From: Aricia agestis
Lineage: Eukaryota > Arthropoda > Insecta > Lepidoptera > Lycaenidae
Assembly (NCBI RefSeq): GCF_905147365.1
Contig: NC_056413.1
Location: 1,814,501 to 1,878,500, forward strand
Reading direction: 5' to 3'
DNA length: 64,000 nucleotides
The notes beneath the pieces are model-generated. The model ran no database searches and was not told where the DNA came from. It was given only the letters and a program-made list of their open reading frames with translations. This document shows, piece by piece, positions 36,101-46,270 of this stretch; within the stretch, counting starts at the first letter, position 1; every line of letters begins with the position of its first letter. Both the position numbers and the translations under genes were made by a program.

Positions 36101-36234
36101 TATCTGTATATTTTAGATAGTATTTTAGTGTTTACATTTCTATCATATTATATGGACAATAATATTATGTTAATTGATCTTAAATAAAACCCAATATTCC
36201 TTCGTGCAAATATCATGTACCTTCCTGTTGCCAT

Positions 36235-36482
36235 TACTGATAGAGAGCAAAAAAGGCCGAAAAAATCACGTTTGTTGTATGGGAATTGGGACCCGTAAAT
36301 ATTAGTTTTGATTTGTTTCAAGTATTTGTTGTTATAGCGGCAACCGAAATACATAATCTGTGAAAATTTCAGAAGTCTAGCTATAGCGGTTATTGAGTTA
36401 CAGCCTGGAGACAGACAGACGGACAGACATCGAAGTCTTAGTAATAGGGTCCCGTTTTTACCCTTTCGGTACGGAACCCATT
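36235..36482 (+). repeat. dispersed repeat, half copy
   Basis: Holds GCAAAAAAGGCCGAAAAAAT, TTGTTATAGCGGCAACCG and ends CGGTACGGAACCC, the right part of the family in inverse orientation to 29600-30207. Confidence 0.55.
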
Positions 36483-36498
36483 AAGAAAGTTAACAAAA

Positions 36499-37073
36499 CC
36501 CGAAACAAAGTGTCAGAAATAATGGCCGCGCTACACCGGAATGGCAGCGGCGAGGCGAGCACTTTCAGTGTCATGTGATTTTAAACTTTATCTTCATTAT
36601 TGTAATTTGTAATACCTATACAGGGTGTAACAAAAACAAGTGATAATAATTTAGGGTGTGTACGTGTTCCCTGTAGAGAGTTCTCTGTGAAAGTAGCAGC
36701 GCTGAAAAACCAAAAATTTTTTTCACTTTTGTATGGGGAAACTCGTGACGCTCGGGCCCTTGCCCATACAAAAGTGAAAAAAAAATTTGGTCTTTCAACG
36801 CTGCAACTTTCACAGTGAAATCTCTACAGGGAACACGTACACACCCTAAAGTATTATCACTTGTTTTTGTTACACCCTGTATAGGTAGTATCACTTGAGA
36901 AGTCTACAGCCGCCCTTGGCAGCTCGTGGCCGCCGGCGGCCGCGATTTCTCAAGCTATACTATGTATTATAATAATGAAGATAAACTTTAAAATCACATG
37001 GCACTGAGTGTGCTCGCCTCGCCGCTGCCATTCCGGTGTAGCGCGGCCATTATTCCTGACACTTTGTTTCGGG
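36499..37073. mobile_element. foldback element with 103-bp arms and an inner MITE
   Basis: Arms 36499-36601 and 36971-37073 are inverted with few mismatches (CGAAACAAAGTGTCAG at one end, CTGACACTTTGTTTCG at the other). Between them lie the MITE 36620-36880 and a GC palindrome GGCCGCCGGCGGCC near 36929. Confidence 0.7.
36620..36880. mobile_element. MITE of the ACAGGGTGTAAC family
   Basis: The ends ACAGGGTGTAACAAAAACAA and TTGTTTTTGTTACACCCTGT are exact inverses. Pairing continues through GTGTGTACGTGTTCCCTGTA. TA-type flanks are possible but ambiguous because the border is itself palindromic. Confidence 0.8.
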
Positions 37074-37301
37074 CGTTGCTGGCCTTTTAAGAGGGAACAG
37101 GGTAATAGGGGAGGGTAAGGATGGGAAGGGAAGGGAATAGGGGAGGGTAGAGAAGGGAATAGGGTAGGGGATTGGGCATCCGGTAAACTCACTCACTCGG
37201 CGAAACACAGCGCAAGCGCTGTTTCGCGCCGGTTTTCTGTGAGAACGTGGTATTTCTCCGGTCAAGCCAGCCCATTCGTGCCGAAGCATGGCTCTCCCAC
37301 G
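37074..37301 (-). mobile_element. composite SINE, tail-truncated
   Basis: Retains the head and minisatellite in - orientation but stops at GGCCTTTTAAGAGGG, losing most of the LINE-like tail. It abuts the right arm of the foldback. Confidence 0.65.
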
Positions 37302-37397
37302 TACTGCTGTGAAAACTCTCGATCCTGTCAGTCTTCTGGCCAAATCTATACTGGCCCGTGACAAATATTATTACAAATATTATACTATATTAGGTTA

Positions 37398-37501
37398 GGG
37401 CGCGTTCAGACGTGCGCATGATCTGCGCGTGTTCTGCTGTAGCGTTTGGGAAAACACGCTCAAGACACGGGCTGACTCCACGCGCACGTATGAACGCGCC
37501 C
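37398..37501. mobile_element. 104-bp Harbinger-like MITE
   Basis: The inverted ends GGGCGCGTTCAGACGTGCGC and GCGCACGTATGAACGCGCCC are flanked by TTA on both sides (37395-37397, 37502-37504). Confidence 0.75.
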
Positions 37502-37665
37502 TTAGTGCCTTAATACTCGTAATTATTATACAATTTACACTCCCAAAATAAGTAACTAAAGATACCAATTTTACGAGATTTAACAGTTTTCTTCACCTAT
37601 TTTTAAAAGACCAATACTTTTATCCAACGTTTACGACTTCAATAAGTTTGAAATTGCAGTCTGAT

Positions 37666-37925
37666 AATCATCATCATATCAGCCTATAGTCGTCCACTGC
37701 TGGACATAGGCCTATCTCAATGAACGCCAAGATGACCGATCTCCTGCTACTCGCATCCAACATGGGCCTGCAACTAAGCGGAGATCGTCGTCCCACCTAG
37801 TTGGAGGTCGACCTACACCCCGATTTCCCAGCCTTGGTCTCCATTCTAGAGTAAGTTTACTCCAGCGATCGTCTGTTCTTCGAGCTACGTGACCAGCCCA
37901 GTTCCACTTCAGCGTACTGATTCTC
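37666..37925 (-). mobile_element. RTE-type LINE, 3' end
   Basis: The - strand encodes LKWNWAGHVARRTDDRWSK, LEWRPRLGNRGVGRPPTRW, DDLRLVAGPCWMRVA and SWRSLREAYVQQWTTIG before the stop. It ends in an ATGATGATG tail. This is the ordinary C-terminus of RTE-clade ORF2. 5'-truncated and inactive. Confidence 0.8.
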
Positions 37926-38082
37926 TGAGTCTGATAATATAGTTGATTAAGTACTTCGATTTAAAAGTTACTACGTTTAAAGTCCAAACGGTGAATCGAG
38001 ATTCGGGGCATAAAACTTTATATGAAATGTCAAAATTTGTACTTATAAAGGTGAACGCAGATTTGGGACGCACCGCACGCTG

Positions 38083-38362
38083 CGCAGTTGTCGCATTCGA
38101 TTTTTTTAAGCTAGTGCATTGCTTTTATCGCGGGCTTTGAGCACGGCAACCGAATCAGGAAATTCCGTAACGAAAAAACCTAACACACCCCACTCCGACC
38201 GGCACAGCGGTGCGTCATTGCCAGTCGCCATCAGACTTCGACTCGGTGTTTGTGTGCATGCGACTAGACGTAATTATGTAAATTATAATTATTAATTTCA
38301 ATTGATAAAAAATGATATGCAATAGCTATACCGCGGCAGTTCCCGAGTGCCACACGTTTTTT
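38083..38362 (+). repeat. unclassified repeat, copy 2
   Basis: Second copy of the repeat at 23205-23432, with small insertions. It lies just 5' of the cysteine-rich exon at 38595. Confidence 0.55.
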
Positions 38363-38594
38363 TTCACAATAAATTGTTGTTCTACACAACCTCACATCCG
38401 AGTTGATGATATCACCAACGCCGGCCTGCCGTTTCATGTTTAACAAATTTTAATGTCATACCGGTTCAAATTTCATTTTCTACTTCTTTTTTATAATTTA
38501 AAACAACTCATAACAAATTGTTAATGATGATCTCTACTTGTAATACACTCTTTATAAAAAAAATGAAACTTTCACCCGTTTCATTTTTTTTCAG

Positions 38595-38687
38595 TGGTGC
38601 GATGCGTGCGGAGATGGTAATGACTGCGGCAAATGCGTCTGTAACTGTGGCGACGCTTGCGATGATATGCGGCCTAGTAAGCGTTGA
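38595..38687 (+). CDS. cysteine-dense, metallothionein-like exon (partial gene)
   Basis: A strong acceptor (TTTCATTTTTTTTCAG, cut after 38594) opens a frame of 30 codons ending TGA at 38685-38687. It holds seven cysteines in 21 residues, spaced C-x2-C-x5-C-x2-C-x-C-x-C-x3-C, with several Gly and Asp. That density and the C-x-C and C-x2-C pairs are what metallothioneins show. The aromatic Trp at the start is unusual for them, but its codon could be part of a linker. An alternative donor, CCTA|GTAAGC at 38676/38677, would make the exon internal. I could not find the partner exons, so the reading rests on splice context and composition. Confidence 0.4.
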   Translation, partial: WCDACGDGNDCGKCVCNCGDACDDMRPSKR

Positions 38688-39477
38688 CCTTAATAATTTC
38701 ACAGTTTCATCAACTTGATTCTAGCTTGTAAGCTTTCAGTGTTTTATTTTTAAAATTGTTTGGTTGGAATATTTTTCATTAATTCGTTGTAGATTAATGA
38801 TAGAGTAAATGACAAATTTTATGTTGTCTGCAGCTTCGGTACGCATAAATTCGTTTTCCGCACTGGAACACTACATTTGTCCAGGATAAAAATAAAAATT
38901 TTGAAAAAGCTGTGACCTACTTGAGTAAAACCTCTTTAGATTGTGTATTGTGTATGTCGCTAATACAGAGTTCACTCTGAAAATAGCATTTCCGAAAAGC
39001 TATGTCCACAGTATGCGCTTTCGTCTTCAATTTTCGTCATCTTCTTTCATTCAACTTTCGTTTTGGCGCATTCAATAATAATTGAATGCGTCAACGAACG
39101 CAACACGATTTGAAAGTTTTGGATACGGTCAGCATGCGTCGCGGGCATGCCTCACGTTCGCTGTTGACTGCGCTATAACGCATGCCCTTGACGAACAGAA
39201 AAAGGCACAGTGTGGACAAAGCTAATGAGTTACTTTCGTCGTTGTAAGTAATTTTGTATGTTTTTTTGAAAATATTCCCCAATATCGTAAACTTTCCAAC
39301 TTGCTAAAACCCCTTCAGCGTTGCTATTTCCACAGCAAATTCTATACGAGAGACAGATACACCTTAAAATATTATTACACCTAAAAACCACTTAGTTTTA
39401 TCCCGGACTTTTCCCCTCAGCGGGATGCAAACCCGGGACCTCCGAGGCTTGGACCTTAAGCAAACCAACTTTTTTTC

Positions 39478-40022
39478 ATGAAATAAGGGGGCAAACGAGC
39501 AAACGGGTCACAACGGAAAGCCACTACCGTCACCCATGGACAATCGCAACATCAGAAGAGCTGCAGGTGTGTTGCCGGCCTTTTAAGAGGGAATACGCTC
39601 TCTTCTTGAAGGTTTACAGGTCGTTTAGGTCCGGAAATACTGCTGGTGACAGTTCGTTCCAGAGTTTTACAGTGCGCGGCAGAAAGTTACGCTAGAAACG
39701 CACGATGGAAAACTGCTATTTATCAAGGTGATGGAGGATGGTAGATTTTTCGCGTGGGGCGATGGCGAAAAGTTGCAAGAGGTATGATTCCGAACAATTC
39801 GTCAGAGCACTTCCCGTGATACAACCCATAATGGATGCAGTGTGAAGCTCGGCGTAATTCCAAGGGGTCCAAGCTGTTTGAAACACTGTGGCAGTCAACA
39901 ATTCGAGTGGCCCTTCGTTGGATACGATCAAGAGGGAGCAGTTGGTGTTTTGGCGCCCCTACCCAGAGATGAGAACAGTATTCCATATGAGGCCGAACCT
40001 GCGCCTTGTAGAATGCCAACTG
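39478..40022 (-). pseudogene. jockey/CR1-type LINE, 3' part
   Basis: The - strand codes for MAFYKAQVRPHMEYCSHLWV, APKHQLLPLDRIQRRATRIV, HYGLYHGKCSDELFG and FRHRPTRKIYH. It then breaks frame and resumes to TFKKRAYSLLK-like residues and a 3' UTR ending TTATTTCATGAAAA. This is the region downstream of the reverse transcriptase domain. It is the longest donor-type copy in the window for the tail found on the composite SINEs. Confidence 0.8.
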
Positions 40023-40729
40023 AGAAAATACTTATAAAGTCTAACAATTTGCATTACAAGTTATACTTCCACCATATGAGCTTAAATATTAATCAGCCCA
40101 CTTACTGCGAACTGATAATGCTATAAAGGTAAAATAAATCGGTCGTATTTTACAGAACCATTTCAGTAGGAAATTGTTTTTTCGACAGAAATATGCTTTT
40201 ACAATAATAGCGTTCGGCCAAACGCGTCCACGAAAAAAAAAACTTATACAGCACCTGTGATTTAGTTTCAAAATTTATTTTGGTAGCCTAGCTAGGTTAT
40301 TTCTCATTGATATGCAAATTAAAATCGAATAATTTGCAAATTTCATTGGTTTGAAATAAAACGAGTGTACCTTTGTCTTCTATATAGCCTAAACGAAAAT
40401 GGGGTCTGCCAAAAATGACACTTATTAAAATATATCGAGTCTAAAAATATTTTTTCCAGAATAAAAACATTGAATTAATTAAATGGAAGAATTATATTAT
40501 GTTTACTCTCTCTTCTTTACCAAATTGATTCAGGAATTTCATTTTATTTACTTACGTACTGTAAAATTTAATTGTCATGCTGCAAAGGAACGCAAATCGA
40601 AATTCAATACATGATACAATTCAATACAAAAATTCAATATAGATACGAAAATTATTGTTAACGTCACGCAAAGAAATAATATATTATATTTTGTTATGTT
40701 TATTGTGCAGTCTATCCTCTAAAGTCTAA

Positions 40730-40893
40730 GGGTCAATTCAGACCGCAACGCGACAAGGCGAGGCGAGGCGCGGCGCGGCATAAATTTGTATAGATTTGAC
40801 AGATTTCAATCGCGTGAGACGTCTTGACAATCTGTCAAATCCATACTAATTTAGAAATGCATCTACGCGTCGCGTTGCGACCTGAATCAACCC
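40730..40893. mobile_element. 164-bp Harbinger-like MITE near gene B
   Basis: The terminal inverted repeat starts GGGTCAATTCAGACCGCAAC and TAA flanks both ends (40727-40729, 40894-40896). The paralogous flank of gene C at about 50063 lacks it. Same length and plan as 55601-55764. Confidence 0.85.
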
Positions 40894-40924
40894 TAAATCA
40901 TATTTTATTGTAAGCGTCACTTTC

Positions 40925-41064
40925 AATAAGGGTTGTATGGCGCTCTGTAGCCGTATGTATGGTCTATCCGCTATCGTGTCCACGATATAGCTGTCATGTG
41001 TCTGTCTGGCACGACATTTGACTTGATACACCCTACGTCTACATAGCGCCATACGACTCTTATT
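40925..41064. mobile_element. 140-bp MITE near gene B
   Basis: The inverted ends AATAAGGGTTGTATGGCGCT and AGCGCCATACGACTCTTATT are near-exact. GTCACTTTC occurs on both sides (40916-40924 and 41069-41077), suggesting an 8-9-bp duplication. The gene C flank near 50102 reads as an empty site. Confidence 0.75.
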
Positions 41065-41166
41065 CAATGTCACTTTCTTTGTATGAAAACAAATTTAATA
41101 TTTTTAAAACAGCTAATTTTGTCATTAAAAATCTAGGAAGTCTAAATAATACCTTAAAATATATTC

Positions 41167-41172
41167 TTTATT
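41167..41172 (-). terminator. polyadenylation signal of gene B
   Basis: AATAAA on the - strand, about 75 nt after the gene B stop codon and in an A/T-rich context. Confidence 0.5.
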
Positions 41173-41246
41173 GAGCACACATAATATAACAATTTAAAAA
41201 AGATGTTTTTAAATAGTTTCCTTTGTAGTAGGTACCTAATATAATA

Positions 41247-41377
41247 TTAAACTAAAATACAGCAATATTCGTTAGGAGCGCAGTCCGTCTTGATATTCTT
41301 CAAAGCTGTACTACAGAAGACACTCTTGTCTATACAATGGCCGCCACGTTTCTCACAACGAACTTCGTTCATTGATA
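41247..41377 (-). CDS. Gene B last exon, six-cysteine domain and stop
   Basis: On the - strand the acceptor is TTTGTTTTCAG, then SMNEVRCEKRGGHCIDKSVF, and it ends NEYCCILV and TAA (41249-41247). Length 131 nt, as in gene C exon 3. Confidence 0.8.
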
Positions 41378-41540
41378 CTGAAAACAAATGAAAGTAAACT
41401 TAGTCTCGTAATAAAATGGTAAGAGGATTAAAAACGAAAGGATGGAGGAGCAATGAAACATTAACAGGTCAAAGCAGATGCCATCACTAGCACATACAGA
41501 AAGAGCGACCGCACATTAGAGACACGACAGTCTTAGCCCG

Positions 41541-41661
41541 GCCGCACATTGTCCGAAATATGTGATCAGAAACAGTTGAACGTCCGCGCTGTCTCTTACA
41601 TTTTGTACTGAGACGAGTGAGCTCGAACTCGCCGGAAGGATATTTCGGATAGTGTGCGGGG
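41541..41661. mobile_element. MITE in gene B intron
   Basis: The inverted ends CCGCACATTGTCCGAAATAT and ATATTTCGGATAGTGTGCGG are about 85 bp apart. The preceding CGCACATTAGAGACACGACA resembles the start of the sequence near 12009. Confidence 0.6.
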
Positions 41662-41879
41662 TGGCGGTTCGGCGAAATTCAACTGTTAAAGAACATAAAA
41701 AATATATTTTTCCTGACAATATCGTGTGGCTTCGGTCAAAGTTGCTGACCGAAGCCCCCTCCGATCCTGATTTTATTATATTGTATTGAAGTGATTTATG
41801 AATTCTTGCAATTATCAGGTGATCGCTCGTAAACCCGTGAGAAATTGATAATAATGTTTACATATTTGAAATGTGCTAA

Positions 41880-42180
41880 AAAAGTTCTTTCTTTTGATAC
41901 CCCACACGACATTGTCAGGAAAAACATTTTTTTTGTTCTTTACTTTCAGTCCCCTAGATGGTGCTACAGTTAATTCAACGTGATGTCATGTAGCCTATAA
42001 CCAGCGGACAGTCAAGAGGCTTCTAACGACACCTCATTTGTCCAAATGGGTTAAGTAGTTTTAAAGTTACGAGGGAACAGATGAACATCCATATCCACAT
42101 ACATACATACATACATACATAAATACAGGCCAAAATCATAACCCTCCTTTTTGCTTCGCCGTAGTCGGGTAATTATGTTA
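41880..42180 (+). repeat. worn repeat with CATA microsatellite
   Basis: Contains CCCCTAGATGGTGCTACAG, AAATGGGTTAAGTAGTTTTAA and a (CATA)n run at 42099-42120, then CTCCTTTTTGCTTCGCCGTA. This is typical of a dispersed Helitron-associated repeat. No exon is seen. Confidence 0.4.
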
Positions 42181-42626
42181 TTGTAGTACTTACTTATATT
42201 TCTTTGATCATAAAGTTTAGCATTCAGAGTACCATACCTACCTTGTCACGCAACGTCTTAAAAGCGTTTAAAATTTTTATAATGTCCTCAATATTTCCAT
42301 CGCGGGTAGTCAAATGCCTTTTTCTAAGATAGGGATAGGATCGGTTTAATCTTGTGATATATTATATCACAAGATTAAGCTAAAACCTAAGATACAAGAT
42401 TTAACTAAAAAAATTGACAAATTTTAATACTATACTATATTTTTTTTAATTAATGCCTTAGAAATCTTAGAATAGGTAAGTAACTTTATTGAGAAATTTA
42501 CAGTTTTGATCGCATAACTTTACGAATTGGGTATTATAATTATTAACACTTTCGTGTTTCTTCCGCTCTTGCATGTTAAGTCTTAGAAATCAAAATAATT
42601 TAGATGTATATTTAGACAATTTTACA

Positions 42627-42712
42627 TCTTCGTGTTAGAGCGAGACAGATGGAAGACCTTGGGGGAGGCCATTGCCCAGCAGTGGGATAGCATAGGCTCA
42701 AAAAAAAATTAT
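42627..42712 (+). mobile_element. RTE-like LINE 3' end fragment
   Basis: Reads DRWKTLGEAIAQQWDSIGS-like residues on + and a stop/poly-A, the last codons of an RTE-like ORF2. Confidence 0.5.
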
Positions 42713-42790
42713 TTAACTTCCAAATATTATGATTGTATCCTGCAGTATGTAACTTCGAAGTAGAAGTGGGTTTTACCATCATCAACTTAG

Positions 42791-43549
42791 GCTTTTTACA
42801 GATGAAGGGCACGTGTCGGTGGCACGTGTCGTCAGCAGTCGACGGCAGTTGACGGCACGTGTCGGCGGCAGTTGACTGCAGTTGACGCCAGCCGACGGCA
42901 GCCGTTGACAGTTTATGACGCTTGCAGGGGACCTACCACGACCTTTTCTAAAACGATCATGTTTCCAGAAAAGTTTAGCTATAGCTTAACGTTAAAATAA
43001 TTATTGCTTATCTGTCAAACGGTGTCGCTTAGTAGAGGTGGTGGTCTCCAGCTGTTGTGACGTACCGCCTAAAGGTTAGCGGCCACAGGTCGGTATCATA
43101 CGCAACGGACGTCGAGACGTCCATCAAACATCAAACGGATAATTTTTTCACAGTACTTCCGCTGAATCGCCAGCGTACGGATTATGGAATAGCCTAGTAA
43201 ATGAATGCTCAAAAGGGGGGTTTGGATGGAATAGTCGAAAGCAGATATTTTGACTTAGAAACTTTGTTTGGACTAATTTGAAGATAAACATACTGTCTAG
43301 TCGGTAATCCGCACGCTGCCGATACAGTGGACGTAGTGTAAAAAAAATATCCGTTTGATGCGAGACGTCCGACGTGTGTACGATACCGACCTGTGGACCT
43401 TTACCTTTACGCGCTACGAAACAACTGCAAGCGTGATAAACTGTCGACGGCTGCCGTCGACTGCTGCCGACTATCGCCGACACGTGCCGTCGTCTGCCGT
43501 CGACTGCCGCCGACGCGTGCCGCCGACACGTGCCGTTCGTCTGTAAGCG
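42791..43549. mobile_element. 759-bp inverted-repeat transposon in gene B intron
   Basis: The ends are inverted (left TTTTTACAGATGAAGGGCAC, right GTGCCGTTCGTCTGTAAGCG). Each end has an array of short units: GACGGCAGT, GCACGTGTCGG on the left and their inverses on the right. A second inverted pair lies inside (GGTCGGTATCATACG near 43090, CGATACCGACCTGTGGACC near 43380). No transposase frame is present. The subterminal arrays resemble transposase-binding repeats of hAT-like elements (inference). Confidence 0.7.
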
Positions 43550-43721
43550 TTCTTAAAATACAAATTTCTCAACTTGTGCTTTTCGGAAGTCGCAAATTCA
43601 AAAATTTATAAAAAATGTCGTTATTTTTTTTGTACTGATAGCAAATTTAATCTTCTTTTTAGAACTATGCATAACTCAATACCCGTGACAAATGAATAAA
43701 TAAAATAAAATAAAAACTCAC

Positions 43722-43791
43722 GGTCGTTACTGAGAATGCAGTCAAATGTCAAAACGAGCAGAAATATTACAAAAACACTACGCGTCTTCAT
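43722..43791 (-). CDS. Gene B exon 1, signal peptide
   Basis: ATG at 43791-43789. Twenty-three codons begin MKTRSVFVIFLLVLTFDC and end SND, then one base C before the donor GTGAGT. Only three residues differ from gene C exon 1. A Met-Lys-Thr-Arg start followed by a hydrophobic core marks it as a secretion signal. Confidence 0.8.
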
Positions 43792-43832
43792 GGTTGGGAT
43801 GTTACTGTACCAATGAAATGGCCTCCGTATTG

Positions 43833-43841
43833 TTATATTAA
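43833..43841 (-). promoter_or_regulatory. candidate TATA box of gene B
   Basis: TTAATATAA on the - strand, about 45 nt before the ATG. It sits in a stretch (GTCACAGT..TTAATATA..CAATACGG) shared with gene C. Confidence 0.4.
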
Positions 43842-44439
43842 GACTGTGACTCTCGTTAAATCGAATTACGTGCATATTACAAAACCACGACCAAATCTAC
43901 ATTATGCTAGTATGTACCTTTAAAAAGTATGAGATAAAAAATTAAATTGTTAGTTTGGAGCAGTCCCCCAGTATTTTTTTGAAATAGTAATTAATGTTCA
44001 ATAGAATTAATTTAATTTTATTATTTTTTACTTTTTAAAGGGAAGTTAAGTTTTTTGTGTCGGGGGTTTTTTAGTTTTAATTAAGTAAAATTTTAAATTA
44101 GAATAGAATAGTATAGAATAAGCCTTTATTGCCAGTTATACAATATTAAGGTACAATTCATTATTAAATAATTACATATATTTATTATTTAAAATTCTAT
44201 ATTTTATAAATTAAATCATGATACAATAATAATTATTAATAAAATTTTAACAATGAATGAATTTAAAATAATGAAGTCAAAAACTTCATTATTTTAAATT
44301 CATGCACTTTAATTTATAATATACTTATACAAATTATATCAATAATAATAACCTAGTATATATATCTTTTAATTATTATGTTAAATTTTAGTCCGAAATA
44401 ATTATTAGAGGCATATTATTCATTTTTCTTCTATTTGCA

Positions 44440-45960
44440 TGCAAACTTATGTTGTAATCTCTCTTTTCCTGGCTTGTCCATAGACATAGGGCTCCTCCAA
44501 GGCTTTCCATTTATCCCTATTTTGTGCTTCTCTCCTCCATGTTGCTCCTGCTATTTCTTTAAAGTCGTCCTCCCATCTCCTGTATTGCTACCTCTCTTTC
44601 TTTCTTTTACATTCTCTGGGGTACCATTCGATAATTCTTTTCGACCACTTGTTTATTTTTCCTCTTAGAATATGTCCCGTCCATTTCCATTTATTCTTTT
44701 TTACCGTGTCTAAAATTTTTACTGTTTTCGTTTTCTGGTGGATATCAGTTAGTCTTATTTGGTCTTTCTTTTTTATATTTAGCATACTCCTTTCCATATT
44801 ATTCTGGCATACTTCCAGCTTTTGCAAATTCTTCTTTGTTAGAGCCCAGGTTTGACTGCCATAGGATAATACTGGTATCACACATATGTTGAATGTTTTT
44901 GATTTCAGAGCAATAGGGATTTGATCATTCTTCATTATTTCTTTCAGTGACCAGTAGCGCTTCCATGCCTGGCATATTCTGTTATCTATTACTTTTCCAG
45001 ATAGGTTTACTGGGGAGATTGTTTGCCCTAGATATTGATACTCGTCAACATATTCAATTATGTTGTTGTCTACTAAAACCGGGATTCTCAAGCTATTCGT
45101 CATTAGCTTTGTTTTTGTGGTATTCATCACAAGCCCAGAATTTTTGCTGTGTGTGTCTAATTCTAAGATCATTGTTTGTAAGGAAGCTGGGTTGTTGCTT
45201 AGAAGTACTAAATCGTCTGCGAACCTTAGGTGTTGTAAGTTCTCACCATTTACGTTCAGTCCATACTGGATTCAGTCTAGATGTCTAAATATGTGTTCTA
45301 AAACGGCTGAAAACAGTTTGGGTGACATAGGGTCTCCTTACCGCACACCCCTTTGAAGTTCAAAGTCTCTTCCTTCTCTTTCTAATCTAACTTTAGCTCT
45401 TATATTTTTGTATATCTGCTTTATTATATTTATATATTTCTGTTCTATCCCCTGTTCTTCTAATGCCTGCCAGATTACTTGATGTTTTATGGAGTCGAAT
45501 GCTTTATTATAGTCTATGAATGCCATGTAGTATTCCTGCCCATATTCCGTATATTTTTCAATAATTTGTTTTATCACCAAGATATGATCCACTGTAGAAA
45601 AGTTTTGTCTAAACCCCGCCTGTTCGAGTGGCTGGTTCTCTTCTAATGATTGAGTTATTCTGGCCAATATTATTTTAGAGAAAATTTTGTACAGATTGGG
45701 CATCAGACTGATAGGTCTGTAGTTGTTAAGTTGATCTTTGTCTCCTTTTTTGTGTAATAGGGTAATTGTAGTTAGTGACCATTGTCTAGGTACGAGTAGT
45801 TCTTCTTTAAGCAGTATTTTATTAAACAAGTTTGTAAGATATTTTAACATAACTGGTAATGTGCCTTTAATTAATTCATTGGTAATTTGGTCATCGCTTG
45901 GAGACTTGTGATTTTTTTGTGACATAACGGCCTTTTCTACTTCGCTTTCTAGTATGAATG
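44440..45960 (-). pseudogene. ORF2 reverse transcriptase part
   Basis: In order: SEVEKAVMSQKNHKSPSDD, TITLLHKKGDKDQLNNYRPI, FIDYNKAFDSIKHQVIWQAL (motif A), then the active-site box LRFADDLVLLSNN near 45215 (FADD, the YxDD equivalent). Next are YLGQTISPVN, SYGSQTWALTKKNLQKLEV and KWKWTGHILRGKINKW. After an in-frame TAG at 44590 it continues WEDDFKEIAGATWRREAQ and KWKALEEPYV. Other stops lie near 45340 and 45260. Motif order and the GH..R/W..PR end fit the RTE clade. It cannot make a full protein. Confidence 0.75.
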
Positions 45961-45964
45961 TGTG

Positions 45965-46270
45965 GGAATATGCGTGGCCACCACAAAGGAAGATCTTCCG
46001 ACCGAGCGAGGTTTTATGCTCGGTCAGGCCGGAGCCCGCGTGATACATTTCAGCTGTCGTATATATACCGACGCGCTTAGAAAACTTCGATAGCGCGATG
46101 CAGGAATGTTAGGCGAATTGTGGGTACCGCCACATCACTCTCCCCCGAAGACCGGAGGTCGAATCTTGAAGTCTTGTCGCTTGAGTCGCCAATGCCAGTG
46201 AGTTCCAGTGTGTCGGAACTGTTGCAGTGAGTCCCAGTGAGTCGGAACTGTAAGCTGCTCGGTGGCATTT
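45965..46270 (+). mobile_element. LTR plus leader fragment inserted in the LINE
   Basis: Shares AGATCTTCCGACCGAGCGAG, TGCTCGGTCAGGCC and ATTGTGGGTACCGCCACA with the 160-bp repeats at 13816 and 14276. After CCACA it continues TCACTCTCCCCCGAAGAC, as in the internal part of that element, then diverges. A distinct member of the same LTR family. It splits the LINE reading frame. Confidence 0.65.

Larger units (their letters stand above)
41247..43791 (-). other. Gene B: one-domain TCI-like paralogue lacking the middle exon (gene model)
   Basis: Exon 1 (43791-43722) and the last exon (41377-41247) are clear and have good splice sites. Together they read 201 nt, or 66 residues: a signal peptide, Leu at the junction, then one domain C-x6-C-x6-C-x10-C-x5-CC ending ILV. 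The equivalent of gene C exon 2 is not visible in the 2,344-nt interval on either strand. Because exon 1 ends and the last exon starts in phase 1, direct splicing keeps the frame. The last domain shares 34 of 41 residues with gene C. The product would be a single-domain secreted inhibitor-like peptide. Alternatively the gene is decaying, but I see no stop or frameshift in the two exons. Confidence 0.65.

Noticed and set aside
43148..43611. Arg/Cys-rich proteins
   Set aside because: Translated terminal repeats of the 759-bp transposon.
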